Positions 11,961-24,278 of a stretch of DNA of 64,000 bases are shown piece by piece. Within the stretch, counting starts at the first letter, position 1; the number at the start of each line of letters is the position of its first letter. The notes beneath the pieces were generated by a model. That model ran no database searches. It worked only from the letters and a program-made list of their open reading frames with translations, and was not told the DNA's origin. Position numbers and translations under genes: made by a program. Source of the DNA: Melitaea cinxia (taxonomy: Eukaryota; Arthropoda; Insecta; Lepidoptera; Nymphalidae); assembly GCF_905220565.1 (NCBI RefSeq), contig NC_059396.1:6669206-6733205 (forward strand). The letters are read 5' to 3'.

Positions 11961-12399
11961 CAGGGCTGCCAGGTGCACAAAAAGTGTGATCGTACGTATG
12001 CCAAAAAAAATCGTATGCCAAGAAAATTTTGAAATAAAAAGATCGTACAGCCCTTTAAGACTAAGTACTAATTTTTTATTATAAATTATCAAAATTCGTT
12101 TAGTTTTAGAAAATAAATGTACTAAAACTATTTGCTACACTCGTACAAAATTTTCTGTAGTCATAATTTTTAATAAAAGAATTTGTTGGGTTAAACTTCG
12201 TAAAATTTTCGTTTTTTCTTAACTGATTGCTTAGCTAATAATTTGCACTCACGTGTATCATTGGATAAACTTTTTCTAAGTTTTGTTTAAAACATAACAA
12301 ATTTAAAGCAAATTGAGCCAGTGTTTTAAAATTTTCAAATTGTTTTTATTTCAAAATGTATTTTTTTTCAAGTCGAAATTAATACCGAAAGAGAAAATA

Positions 12400-12431
<32 letters not shown>

Positions 12432-12708
12432 TAGTTTTGTTAGAAAGCAAACAAATACAGCTCTTATATGATTATTCAAAGAGACTTCATTCAAGTAAAA
12501 GACCTAGGCACGCGTTAGGTAGTTGGGGTAGTTCTCCTAAATTCATGCTTGCCAGTGGATGACGTTTTTTTAATTATGAAATGCTTCCAGGTAATAGGAA
12601 TATAAAAATCGTTCATTTTGTGTATGATCTTGGTCTAGCGATCGTACTTAAGTAAAAATGCAAAAAAATCGTATGAGTACGATGAAAATCGCACATCTGG
12701 CAGCCTTG
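11961..12708. mobile_element. Non-autonomous hAT-type element
   Basis: Ends are CAGGGCTGCCAGGTG (11961) and CATCTGGCAGCCTTG (to 12708), an inverted pair. They are flanked by 8-bp near-identical duplications (GTTTGTGT at 11953, GTTTATGT at 12709). Subterminal 'atcgtacg' and 'atcgtatg' copies occur inside both ends. No transposase is encoded. It lies 177 bp upstream of the PPM1L start codon. Confidence 0.8.
12402..12432. repeat. (TA)n microsatellite
   Basis: A run of alternating T and A of about 30 bp inside the hAT-type element. Confidence 0.9.
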
Positions 12709-12831
12709 GTTTATGTGCACGTGAGGGCCGTAAGGTTGCCTTCTTCTGAATTACTTTCTCCAATTAAATATATAATCAAACAATGAAAATGTAGATTTAA
12801 AGTATACTTTAAAAAAAGAGCTTAAATTATT

Positions 12832-13075
12832 GACTGACTTTAAAAAAGGAGAAGATTCTCAATTCGACTGAATTTTTTATGTGTTACCTGGAACTGTGTT
12901 ATCCCTTAGTCTTCCACTACCACCTTGGAACTTAAAAAGTCAACCGATGGCGGGATAACCATCCAACTGCTGGCTTTGAAATACAGGCAGCAGCTTCTTA
13001 GGTGCAACAAAGCCAGCCCTGCGGTCACCAACCCGCCTGCTCAGCGTGGTGACTATGGGCAATACACATGAGTTC
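12832..13075 (+). repeat. Repeat fragments ('accgacttc' end plus LINE-like 3' piece)
   Basis: The part at 12832-12880 is a degenerate copy of the 'accgacttc' terminus. The part at about 12950-13075 (GGCGGGATAACCATCCAACT, then ACCAACCCGCCTGCTCAGCG) looks like the conserved 3' region of a lepidopteran retroelement. No reading frame remains. Classification is tentative. Confidence 0.45.
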
Positions 13076-13079
13076 AGCG

Positions 13080-13200
13080 TAAGGCTCACCTGATGGTAAG
13101 CGATTACAGTCACTTATAGATGCTTAAAACCCGCGTTCCCGACCCTACCCTCAATCCCATCTTACTCACCACAGAAACACAACACTGCTTGAAATGATTG
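13080..13200 (-). repeat. SINE, 'CTGATGGTAAGCG' family, truncated
   Basis: It carries the family block GGCTCACCTGATGGTAAGCG, then a degenerate middle and CAACACTGCTTGAAA. Full copies at 24573-24884 and 60362-60645 show the orientation, with the A-rich tail on the minus strand. Confidence 0.75.
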
Positions 13201-16200
13201 TTTTTCGGGAGATTTTTTTTGTCGGGAGTCGGGAGTCACTCCGCTTTTTTTAAAAATGTCGTCAGGTTTGTCAAAAATTTTCGTGGCTTGAGTCGAATTT
13301 TTCCTATTTTAAACTAAAACTTTAAAATGTACCGAGTTTTTTCGTTGGATTCACCTATTTTGGCGGACAGAAAAATAAATGAAAACTGGCGGGAAACTGC
13401 TTTTTACTTATTCATTTCATTTTTAAAATGTCACCTTTTCATGGTATCAAAACCAGTCAGTTACAAACAATACAACCAAAAAGATTTTATTGCTTCTTTT
13501 TACTACAAAATACGAAAACTTTTACCACGAATTATTAGTAAGGTTGCGGGTGTTTATTCGCTTTAGAAATCGAGTTTTTCTTGAATACACGTTTCCCACG
13601 TTTTACAAATCCATCCACCCTTCGAACCTTACGTGATTAATGTAAAATTGAAATACCAAAAAGATTAATGTACCTTGAAACCAATGAAACAATACGATTT
13701 ACAGATTGTCTAACAAAAAATAAGAAAGGTATTTGATTAAAACCAAATAGATGAACTTTTAGGTACTCGCCAAGTGGCATATAGCATACAAAATATGATG
13801 ATAAAAAATAAAAAAACATTTTTTATTCTTATAAATGTATTAAAACAGCAAATCCAGATTACAAATCAGATCAAATTACAAATCCCTTGATTATATTAAT
13901 TTGTGCAGATACATTGTAAAAATTACTACTGAGTAGGTATAATAGACAATTATTATATTATATGGCATATAGTATACTTAATATATTATTTTTAAATAAA
14001 TTCACACATAAATTGAAACTTAGAAACTTTAAGTACTGTAACTAAACACAATACAACATAAATTAGGTAGGTATATTAAATTTGTTTAAAAAAAATATGA
14101 CGAAATATATATATATAAAAAAAATGAATTATTTATCGTTAGATTTGAAACAAAACTACGAATACTGTTTTAAACGATTGTCCAAGTGTAGTTTATTACA
14201 GAAAAAAATTTATACAAACATAAATCAATATTTATGATTTGACAGAAAAAATAATATATATTATTTGTATATTTGATACATGAAACAATTAAAATAAATT
14301 TTGACACAAAGTTGATAAATTGACAACAGCACATTACTCGACAAAAATTATAATGAAAAACAAAACTTAAATTTTAAAAAAGCATGTTCACGAAACAGTC
14401 TTAAATGTATTAGTAATTTAATTAAAAATAATCAATTACATGCGATTTAGTTATAATTGCAAATATTGACAAGATAATAACACTCATTTAATTACTTCGA
14501 AGATATTACAGTTTGAGGAGTTTTTTTTTTTGTTATACATATTAAAAAAGTTTATTAATCTTGTGTTCATTAAATATAACTAAAAATGTCTTATATGCTC
14601 TTTACAAAAAGATTAAAATTAAGAATTTTTAACTATTTTTATTAAAAGTTCCTTTAAGTATTATAATGTGAAATGATTGTTATACAAAATGGAATGAGAA
14701 TATACTACTTAAAGAGAACACGTAACATAAATACCAATACTAACAACAAAATAAATAAAACTGACATTAAACTTCTCATAAAATTAAAATGGAACATCAA
14801 CTTGTACTAAAACATATTTAAATTTAAATTAAATCTTACAAAATTTCATTGTTATTTGTACACTAAAACTACCATGGATTCGGTGGCTTGATTGGGAACT
14901 TGCTATTTTAAAAATATTGAATTGAAAGATCGAAAAAACGGCATTTAAGTGTAACTGTTTCCAATACATGTATGTGTTTTTGTCGTTATCGGGATGCAAT
15001 TTCGTTACGTCGAGTTTCAAATAACAACGATTCTAAGGAAGTTTCACTTCAAAAAGAATTATAATTATAACATGTTCGTTTAGATTTGTTCTTACAGCGT
15101 ACACATACGCTGTACGCTAACGAGAGATGTATAATAAATAATCAGTTGTCATTCTAGATGTTATTAATAAATAAATAATAATAAAAAACCTTTAATGACT
15201 TTTTTAAGAAATCCTTGTAGTCTGTAGTCTTAAACATTAAGGTGACGACTACAAATATTTTTAATAATAAAAATTACATTCTATATATGGCTATGTGAGT
15301 TGCCCGAGATAGCCTGTTCAATGCAACTCAAAACTATTTAAATGAATGAGAATATATGATTATAGGCTTTCCTGTGAGATAAGCAATCAGTTTTAAAACG
15401 AAGAGGCAAGAAGTGATTGAGCGAATTGCATGAGCGAAATATGAGTATATTTATATCTACAAAAGTATATAATATTTACTTAATAAAATGATTAATAAAT
15501 AGGTTGTATTTGTAGCCAGGTGTTGAAGTGACGAGGAACTTTAAATCTTATTCGATATTATTAATACACTCATAAAATAGAAAAAAAGAACTGTTAAAAT
15601 AATATTTGGGTTTATTTTAACAGTTGTACATGCGATGCGATATACGTTCAAATTACGGAAGGACTGATAAAATCGATTAGATTAACTAACAATTTAGTGT
15701 CGTCTGTCATAATATGATACCTATGGATTTACTTATTTATTATGAATATACTTTATGTTTGTGACATTGTTTTAATACACAATACAACATCTGAATCCAT
15801 AAGGGATAAATAAAATTTTCGGACATGACGTATTTATTACATTTTTGAAATTAAGCTGTTCTTACTTAGGTTTAAATAGTAACTCATCAGGCAAAAAAGT
15901 ATATAAACAAAGAAATGGGCACAGATTCTTTGAAAAGTAAAGTAAGACTATTGTCAAATCTATAATAATATTATAAAGAGGTAAAGTTTCTAACTTTATT
16001 TTGTTTGTAGGAGGTAATCTTCGCAAATACAGATCCGATCATGAAAATTCTTTCACTAACAGAAAGCTAAATGATTCAGGAGTGATATGGGCTATATTTT
16101 ATTGTAATTGAACAAAAAATTCTGAGAAAAATAATAGTACATGTGAATCAAGTCGGAGATGTGCGAGCGAAATGAAATCTTTTCTATATATTTGCAAAAA

Positions 16201-17695
16201 TAATTAACGCCCAACGAAGTGGGCACGGGTCGGCAGGTTATTGATATATTAATGATCCCAAATCTTTTACAGATCCGAAATTAACCTTATAATATCAATT
16301 GTACATATACACATGTATTAAGAAATATAAACTATTACGTATTAAAAAAGATGGGCATGCATATGAATATAGGTTATGTATTCTTAATATACATTAAATT
16401 TAGTACTAGAAAACGACAGCCACATAACAAAAATGTATGTCATGTTTCCATATAAAAGCTATTATTTTTAATAAGTTTAATCTTTTAAAAAGCTTGATCT
16501 TAAATGAGAATCCTGTTAGGCAGATTGCTAAAACCCATATATTTTTAATAACTAATTCAGTGTTCAGTCCATTATACAAGTTCATATTTTAGGTATATTA
16601 TTAGTTAAGTATATTGTCTCAATGTTTGTAAAGAAATTGTTACGTTTTTTGTACAGTTTTTAATATTGAAATATTTATCTGAAGATGTTAGGTGTGTAAA
16701 TACAGGATGGACCTAGTAATTGACTTGAATTCTGTAGATTTCAGTTTTAGTTATGTATATGTACGTAGTACTATGTGTCTGTGATGAAGGAACAATTTGA
16801 TTCTTTTTTATATCCGTGTTTGTAAACTCTTCATTTATCTGGAGAATTGTGTTCTTTTTACTCAATTAAAGTATGCTATGTATTAGTTTTATACCCAAAA
16901 AGATCTTTATTGTGAATTAATAGAAAATATGATTATATTGTAATTGAATTGAATAGCCACCTTATAAATATAATTTCAAGTTACAAAACTCCTAGCTAAT
17001 TATGGATATATGATTAATTAACTACCATTAAAATCAGATTATATGCTGACCTTTATCTTATAAAAGTTCTTGATAATAATTTATATAACACTTCATTACA
17101 CAACACGCAAGATACAGCCTATTCACCTTATATAAATTCAAGAAATTTATCCCTATAGAAGATATAAGTTTATGGTAATTTGCCAAAATGTTTTAATACT
17201 TTAACAATTAAAAAAAAATCTTACTTGACTAAAAATAAGACTTAAATATAAAACTGGCAACATTACCGTCCACTGAACAGTTATATAATTTGAGAATTTG
17301 AATTGTCAAGCAATTTTATGTTTGGAGTTTATTCAATCACTCCTATATTCAAATCCTATGTGATATTACAGTGTGTTGGGCAATGAGTATGGCTTGTAAA
17401 ATTGTCTCAGATGGCAAACGTGTAAAAAATCTTTAAAAAAGCAATACTGCCGACAACTGGTCAATTATACAAAATCTATTACATTTTACTTCCAAAATAT
17501 AGTTAATTTAAGCATAGTTAGTTACATGTTTTAGGCTGTTGAGCTTTTCGTCGACAAGTTTGTGCTATAACGTTGTCTAAGTAAGAGATATCAGAATCCA
17601 TTAATAATCTGGCAACACTGACGACAGGTCAGTTTAACAGTTTTATTAATACTAATTTTAACTTATAAACGGTGCAGATAATTAAATAAAATTTT
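13201..17695. other. AT-rich region, probable DOCK 3' UTR and spacer
   Basis: There is no supported gene. The part next to 17695 probably includes the 3' UTR of the minus-strand DOCK gene. A GC hairpin at about 16208-16225 followed by GGGTCGGCAGG may be a decayed Helitron 3' end. The rest shows only simple AT-rich sequence. Confidence 0.4.
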
Positions 17696-20600
17696 CTAAG
17701 CATTACTAGATTCGAGTTCTACGCCAGTGACGGTGGTGCTTAGGTTTCCGTTAACAAGTATGTCTTGTAGAGGCTGACCGAGCATGGTGGTTAGCGAGTC
17801 GCTTAACTTGTAGTAGTTCGTTTCCAAAGCCTCCTGGTATGTAACTTGATCCGAACTTATTAATTTGGCGTTCAGTTGCAATGCCGCGTGGCAGACTGTC
17901 AGAAATTCTCTGAAGAAAAAAAAATATTGATACAATAGTATATGATAATTTTACGTAGTACATAGTCAATTTTTTTTTAATAATTATATTTAGTTTCTTA
18001 TAAAGTGCCATATAAATTTATTAAAAATATAATATTATTAAATAATAACACAATCGATTTTTGTTGTAAGAGTTTCTAAGCCTTACTTGAATGTCGTCGT
18101 CAGTTTGTTGACCATGTCGTCTGGATACATCGGAGCTAACGTGGGGTCAAGGAAAGCGTTCGCGTACGCCAGTGGACCAGCATTCACTTGCACACATATA
18201 CTTCCTTGTAATCTAGAAATGAATTAAACCATATTTACCAAAATTGTTTTTGTTTGTTGTATTTATTGTATAAAATATGGAAATAGATTACATATTGTAC
18301 AAAAAACGTAAGTAAAAGAATAAGTAGTAGTGCTTTTAGTTTTTTTTTTTTTTAAATTTTGAATAGCGTAAAATCTAAAACAAAATAAACGCGTTACGAA
18401 TTTAAAATACAATACAATACAATACAATACAAATACTCTTTATTGTACACTATCAGAGAAAAATATCACAGTTCACTATATCATATTACAAGGATACAAG
18501 GCAAACATATTAGATTATTTAAAATTTACTATGATATTTTTCAGTCATCTAATAAAGAAAGTGATATATGGACATACTCCTACTAGTATTATTTTTTATT
18601 TCCAGTGGTGTACAAACAAGATAGAATCGATTGAAAACAGCGAAGTAATGTCTTCTAGCCTCTTATCAATCATTTTCATCAATATTTTGAATGACATCAT
18701 TTTGATACGATGAGAGTGATATCAGGTATAATATTTTCTTAGTTTTTGTGTAAATTGTAACTTACGAGTATATTATAAAAGCACGTACCTGAGTTGCAAT
18801 TTCTTAATATCTGGTGCTTTCGCGTTGACGATTTCCGCAAGTTCGGCCACCTGACTTTCCATCTCGGAAACGGCTACTTCTATGGGACTTTTTTCTTCCA
18901 CTTGCGTTTCGATGACCGGCACTCGACGTTTTACATACGGGAACCAGCTTTCAGCTGCATCAAAATATGTCGTTTTAAAAACTGATATTTTTACTGACTC
19001 AAAATAAAGGTTTTATTCAGGTCTAACACAACAGAGCATATCTTGTTTTAAATTTAGAACACCCCGACTAGGAGAATACTTTAACCTCACAGAAGATCAC
19101 TGCTAACTAATATTGCTCTTGAGTAGTGTCGTGTCCCTGTGGTGAGTCAGGTGGCCAGCGGTCCTGGGGAGGGTCGAGGGTAGGGTCAACAACGCGCTTG
19201 CGTTGCTTCCGCCGTTGCAAGTGTCTATAGGCTACGGTGACCGCTTACTATCAGATGGGCCGTATACTTGTTTGCTGACTTATAGAAGAACTTATAGTCT
19301 GCGTCTCTAACTAATTTAAGTCGAACTGTGGGTTAGAGAGAGAGAGGAGGAGTATGCCTACTTCTGTCGTGGACGTGAGAGAAAGGGAAGCCAGACAGAC
19401 TGGCGCCGTAACGCGTTACGTACCGAAGCGGCTTACCCTCCAATAAGAAGTTATTGCTTCAAAAACAGAGAATGAATCAATATGATATAGTGATACCGGT
19501 GAGGTGCGTGAGCCGCAGCCGCTGGTGGTGCACGGGCCCGCGCGCGGCGCCGTCCCGCGTGAAGGGCGTCTCGAACACGAAGCGGCGCACGTTGTGCGCG
19601 CGCTCGAACGAGCCCTCGCCCGTCGCCAGCCCGCCCGCCGCCGCGCGCACCCACGTCACTTGGATGTACGCTAGCTTGCCGTCCAGCTCGTCTCGATTCA
19701 CCTATTTGATGATTATGCTATATAGGCATTTTTTAATTATTTTATAACAATGGGAATAAACGAGCTGACGGACCTGTCTGATGTTACATGGTAATCGTCG
19801 CCCATTGACATATAAGAGGAGTTGCCGGCCATTAGATAAAATATGTCTGTACACTCGACGCTTAAAAAACCCATAAATTATAGCGTTCAGGAAAAACCTA
19901 TATGGATAAGTAGACTACGATATTACAGACGTGACTGTAATTTTTTTGTTGCTATTATTTTGTAGTTTTATGTGTTATGAATTCTATCAACAATAATAAA
20001 CGCGAAAAATGCCCGATGTTCGGAAAATAGTTAAAACCGTTAGACTAAGAACACATGTCTTGTTTGAAATTTAATGGTCCGTAAGCAAAGCGCCCAATTT
20101 TCTGAATATAGCAACCAGGCTTAAGCTAGTACACTTAATATTCAGTTTGGTAGCGACTTATTGTGACGTATTATATGTTTTATAGCTGACGTAAACGATA
20201 CAAAAAACGATTAGAACACATAGCAAACAGTTCCGTAAAAATTCAAAACATATTTTAAATAAGAAAAACGTTAGATACATTTTCATTTATTAGAAAAATA
20301 ATGGTATACTTGTGACGCGTGCTTAAGATAAATTTTAATAAAGAATTATCTGATCTCTTAAGCCTTTTTAGCTTTCTTGTAAGGCAAAGTTTATTTCAAA
20401 AAAAAAAAAAAAAAAACTTTTACATTAACTAAAACAAACAATAGGAATACGATTTACAAGTTATATATAATAAAAATAATTTCGACCTCCAAAATCAAAG
20501 TCAATACGACTAATTTATTTATATTAGTAATTATTTCTCGAATTCCTAAAAACCAGTAAGTACTATTTATCAAAGTTTTCTTACCGGCGCCGAATCCATG

Positions 20601-20997
20601 ATCATTTTGACGCAACCTGCACCGAATTTTTGCTCATAAAAATTTTGAAGTTTTTCTGAGATTTCGCTCAGTGACGTCAATTTCGGTTCCTTGTAAATAA
20701 ATTCTATACCATCCTCGTCATCACCGAAATGGGCTTTTCCAAAAAACGCCACTCTATAGAATCTACCGAGAAGTCGTTTTCCTGAATTAGTGACTTCAAT
20801 GACTTTAGCGTAAGCTTTGGTGAGATGTTGGTAGCATGTAAGGAGCGATTGGTAATCTTTCCTCTGCTCATAAATAGGTATCACGAGGCGGTACAAGGGT
20901 CCCAGAAGTTCGTATCGCTCCGCTTTATCCACGTACTCCGTACACAGCATCAGTTGATCTAGCAGTGCTTGCTCATTGTAATGAACGTCTGTCATAC
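17696..20997 (-). CDS. Ziz: DOCK guanine nucleotide exchange factor, C-terminal five exons
   Basis: This is the 3' block of the zizimin-class DOCK gene whose upstream exons are at 57293-64000. The DHR-2 domain it encodes activates Cdc42/Rac-type GTPases at membranes. Exons in order of transcription: 20997-20585, 19701-19497, 18954-18789, 18212-18087 and 17909-17696 (stop TAG). All borders and phases close. Family landmarks are KAERYELLGPLYRLVIPIYE, LLGRFYRVAFFG, FIYKEPKLTSLSEI, YIQVTWV, NVRRFVFETPFT, ESWFPYVKRRVPV and LQGSICVQVNAGPLAYANAF. The last is typical of DOCK9/10/11 rather than DOCK6/7/8, and in DOCK9 this helix carries the nucleotide-sensing valine. Exon 20997 starts by completing a Gly codon (G|GT) left by exon 57434-57293, giving KIDEG-MTDVHYNE. 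Exon 19701-19497 is strikingly GC-rich. Confidence 0.93.
18407..18432. repeat. (AATAC)n microsatellite
   Basis: About five units of AATAC, directly next to the 3' end of a LINE fragment (18433), as expected for a LINE tail repeat. Confidence 0.8.
18433..18720 (-). mobile_element. 5'-truncated LINE 3' fragment
   Basis: AAATACTCTTTATTGTACAC at 18433 is the exact reverse complement of the 3' terminus of the LINE fragment ending near 42738. This is therefore a second copy of that family, on the minus strand, inside a DOCK intron. The extent to the right is uncertain. Confidence 0.6.
19060..19280 (+). repeat. SINE, 'CTGATGGTAAGCG' family
   Basis: A plus-oriented degenerate copy with CCTCACAGAAGATCACTGCT, GGTGAGTCAGGTGGCC and CGCTTACTATCAGATGGGCC. 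It lies in the DOCK intron between 18954 and 19497. Confidence 0.75.
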
Positions 20998-21734
20998 CTG
21001 TAACAATAACAAATAATTGATTCTTTCAAACAAATATGTAATGCCACAATTAAATAAGATAAATATAGTGCGTTTGTTGTTATACAGAACACAAAACAAA
21101 ACCTCGTGAGTTTTTTATTTTTATTTTCAAAAAACGTTTTATAATTAAGATTCCATGTCATAGGCATTTTATCTTAACATACTGACAACGAGCTCGTATG
21201 AAAATATCATAACGAAAGCATAGTTCACAAAGTCACACTAAAGGGTGAAATTAATCTCGAATAAGTACCTATGACACATTGCAACTGTAGATATGCGTAA
21301 AAACGTTCATTTGAAAACAGAAAATAAGCGAATTTATCTTATTTTCATGAAAACGAACTAAGAAATGAAAACATGAGGCACATTTGGTTTAGTATACGAA
21401 CTATTCCAACTATATATGCTATTTCCAATTTGTAACAAATTTTACAAAATACTTATTTAAAATTCTTCAACATCTTGTAACACTTTTAGGAGTTGCAGAG
21501 GGGTTTTTTGTGTTGTTGGTGATTTTCTTTAGAAGAAGTCCTGAGCTTTGCTTTTATGGCCATCATTAAAGGTTAAAGAACTTTATTCTCAAAAAGACAA
21601 TGTCACTTACATGAGAACAATACACTACAATAAAAGTAAAATATACATATCGTCGTCTTATAAATCCTAGTGCTCAATTAACGAACAGTTTAAATGGTTT
21701 CTTCTAACGATAAAGTGTTATTGAGAATATATTG

Positions 21735-22529
21735 CTAAAGCCGAGATTTAAATTCGTTAACTGAGCTTACATCTTTTATTAGACAAGGTAATTTGTTGTA
21801 AAGCTGTGCTCCTTCGAATGTGATATCCCTTTTGGCAAATTTCGTCCTAGTCTTAGGCAGAACCAATAAGCTGGGTCGTCGATTGCTCCGCTTCGTGATA
21901 CGTTTTATAAAGGACAAATTTGAACGAATAGATTTACTGATAATTTTTTTTATTAAAATACAGGAATTATATATATAAAGTTGTCGTAGGTTCATGATTT
22001 TAGTTTTTTTATAAATTTTAGTTGTAGATGTGTAATATGGATATCGAAATAGTATTTTTATTATTTTGTTTTGTTTTCTTTGAAGCTCTTGTAATTTTGT
22101 TTTGGAGGAATTACCCCATACTTCAATCAAATATAACAAATGCGACTTAACCAATGAGTTGTATATAGAATGGCGTAATGTTTGAGGAATGCACTGAGAG
22201 ATATTTTTTAGGCATATGATCAAAGAGGACATTTTTTTTTTAATATGATCTATATGATTATTAAAACTTAACTGGTTATCCAATCTTAGGCCAAGGTACT
22301 TTTCACAGGTTTTTTCTTCAATTGGAGTATTATGAACTGTTTGTGGATTGTGTTGTGAAATAATTTTATTTTTTGGTTTAAAGATAATATAACACGTTTT
22401 GGCAGCATTTATAGTTAATAAATTATGATGAAACCAATCATTTAAAAGATCTAGATCTTCCTGTGCGTGACTGATAATGTCATTTATTCTGTTTCCAAAA
22501 TAAAATAAACATGTATCATCTGATATCAT
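21735..22529 (-). pseudogene. 5'-truncated non-LTR retrotransposon, reverse transcriptase C-terminal part
   Basis: An open frame of 264 codons starts at the catalytic box (ISDDTCLFYFG, variant of the usual YADD) and continues with LNDWFHHNLLTINAAKT, KYLGLRLDNQLSFNNHI and LYNKLPCLIKDV. These are typical of the thumb and C-terminal region of CR1/Jockey-like LINE reverse transcriptases. Everything upstream of the catalytic box is missing, as in 5'-truncated insertions. The 3' UTR probably reaches about 21570. It lies in the giant DOCK intron in the DOCK orientation. Its open frame suggests a fairly young copy. The clade cannot be settled without a tree. Confidence 0.82.
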
Positions 22530-22720
22530 TTAATTAAAAAATAAAATTTCTTATACTTGTTTTTTTATTAAAATTAATTATGTCTGGCAACAAAATTCTT
22601 CTTGCGTTCTGTCGCACGCGCAGTCTTTGGGTTTGTCAAACGTCAAAGGATTGGTCGTAGTGTCATTCATTATTTTATTTTCGCTGATGTAATAGGGAGT
22701 AACTTAGGCTTTTTACTTTT

Positions 22721-22985
22721 TAACCGACTTCAAAAAAGGAGGAGGTTACTTAATTCGACCGTATATATATATATATGTATGTTTGGGGATAACTTCGTCG
22801 TTTATGAACCGATTTTGATAATTCTTTTTTTGGAAATCCTTTATAATCCGCATAACTTTTTACTGGGTGTACCGATTTTGATGATTTTTAATTTAATCGA
22901 AAGCCAATGTTTATGATGTGGTCACATTTAAATTTTATCGAGATCTGATTACAACTTTTGGAGTATTCTTTGATAATGCCATTGA
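22721..22985 (+). repeat. 'accgacttc' family element
   Basis: It starts AACCGACTTCAAAAAAGGAG, passes a short (TA)n and contains 'tttatgaaccgattttgata' as in the copy at 31940. It ends near a degenerate 'gacttgac'. Confidence 0.7.
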
Positions 22986-23039
22986 CTTGACTATTTTTTC
23001 GTTTGCCAGCAACACAATTATATTGTATTTTAAATTTTC

Positions 23040-23118
23040 ATTTTATTTTGTAACTCTGCAAACTGAACAATAACTATTTTGTTAAATTCTACGCGGACGA
23101 AGTCGCCGGCATAGCTAG
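23040..23118 (+). mobile_element. Helitron-like 3' end
   Basis: The hairpin GCGGACGAAGTCGCCGGC is followed by ATAGCTAG and T, the canonical CTAG terminus at 23115-23118. The element's 5' part is not identifiable. Matching 3' ends in reverse are at 29163 and 40266. Confidence 0.7.
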
Positions 23119-23596
23119 TATACGATACCATAAATAGCCGGCATTCAGGTACCCAGTTTTCTCCTAACCACCATGGCACAGGGCATTGGCCCCAACAATA
23201 ATCTATACAGGTATATAATAATGAAAATTACCGAAATTTTTGTACGCGCATTTCTTCAGAACGACTGCACCAAATGGGATATTTTATTTGCCTTCGGTAT
23301 TACCAGAGCAAGATTTGTTTATAATAATATTTTAAGAAATCTGTATACCCTACATATGGTGATACGAAGTTCAGCGGTTCAAGTGTCAGTTCGGGTCAGG
23401 TAGGTTAGGCATATTAGAAGTTGTCGAGTAATAAAACTATTATAACTATATACAAACTAAAATGCACAATAAATATAATTCCACATTTAGTAAAAAAAGT
23501 ATAATAAAGACGTGAATATAATTGCGAGGGAAGTCTAGTTTACAATGTTGAAGAAAATCCGATAGCCGTGTACGCATATGCACGATCAATACATAG

Positions 23597-23964
23597 CAGG
23601 GCCGGACTGTGAGTTTAGGGGGGGTTTTGGGCTAATACTACTTAGGGATCCACCTAATTCGACCACGATTAAGATGATACCACCCACGATAATGTGCTGA
23701 TGAATGTGATGTGTGTGTGGCAGCCGAACATTTTAACTGTCAGTTCAAAGTACCACTACCTGGTTCGAAGGGTTTCGACTAATCGTAGGATTCGCAGGGC
23801 TGCAAACCATACGATCTGTTTAATTTAATAAAGTTATGAATTTTTTCGCATTATATATCGTCGTATCGTCTATTTTTGACTTTGACTTTACTTAGCTGGG
23901 GGCCCCTTGAATCCATGGGGCCCTAAGCTGAAGCTTAAAAAGCCATATGGTAGATCCGGCCCCG
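23597..23964. mobile_element. hAT-type MITE with exact 8-bp duplication
   Basis: Ends CAGGGCCGGACTG and GATCCGGCCCCG form an imperfect terminal inverted repeat. The element is flanked by ATACATAG on both sides (23589-23596 and 23965-23972). It is 368 bp and encodes nothing. Internal palindromic 'gggggcccc' and 'ggggcccc' occur near 23900. Confidence 0.88.
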
Positions 23965-24175
23965 ATACATAGAAAAATAAAATAAACCATAACAAAAGAT
24001 TTAGAGTGAAATGCGACAGTGAAAGCATTGTAGCCACATCTGTCATTTCTGGGTTAATGAAAATAATAAATAAATTGAATTTGTATATTATACAAATAGC
24101 AAATGCTCACATAAATAAAAACCGAATTATCTATGTACTACATTATTGTCAGTTTTAAGCATTATTATCAGTCGT

Positions 24176-24215
24176 TATAAAAAGAGTATCGTTTGGCACA
24201 CCAGTAGTCTTTACT
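24176..24215 (+). promoter_or_regulatory. Core promoter of acid phosphatase A
   Basis: TATAAAAAG at 24176-24184 is followed about 30 bp later by ACCAGTAGTC, a plausible initiator. The start codon of gene A is at 24279, giving a short leader of about 70 bp. Confidence 0.55.
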
Positions 24216-24278
24216 GACTGGTTAAGGCAGTGACATTAAGCTATCGAAAGTTGCTCGCAAATAAATATATAGTTTAAA

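Noticed and set aside
16206..16240. Hairpin GCCCAACGAAGTGGGC resembling a Helitron 3' end
   Set aside because: The expected CTAG terminus is absent (GGGTCGGCAGG instead), so at most a decayed end.
19451..19747. Plus-strand and alternate minus-strand frames over 19497-19701
   Set aside because: The DOCK exon reading YIQVTWV and RRFVFETPFT is conserved and in phase; the others are shadows.
22602..23403. Short plus-strand open frames in this interval
   Set aside because: They lie in repeat sequence ('accgacttc' element and Helitron end) and have no family match or splice context.
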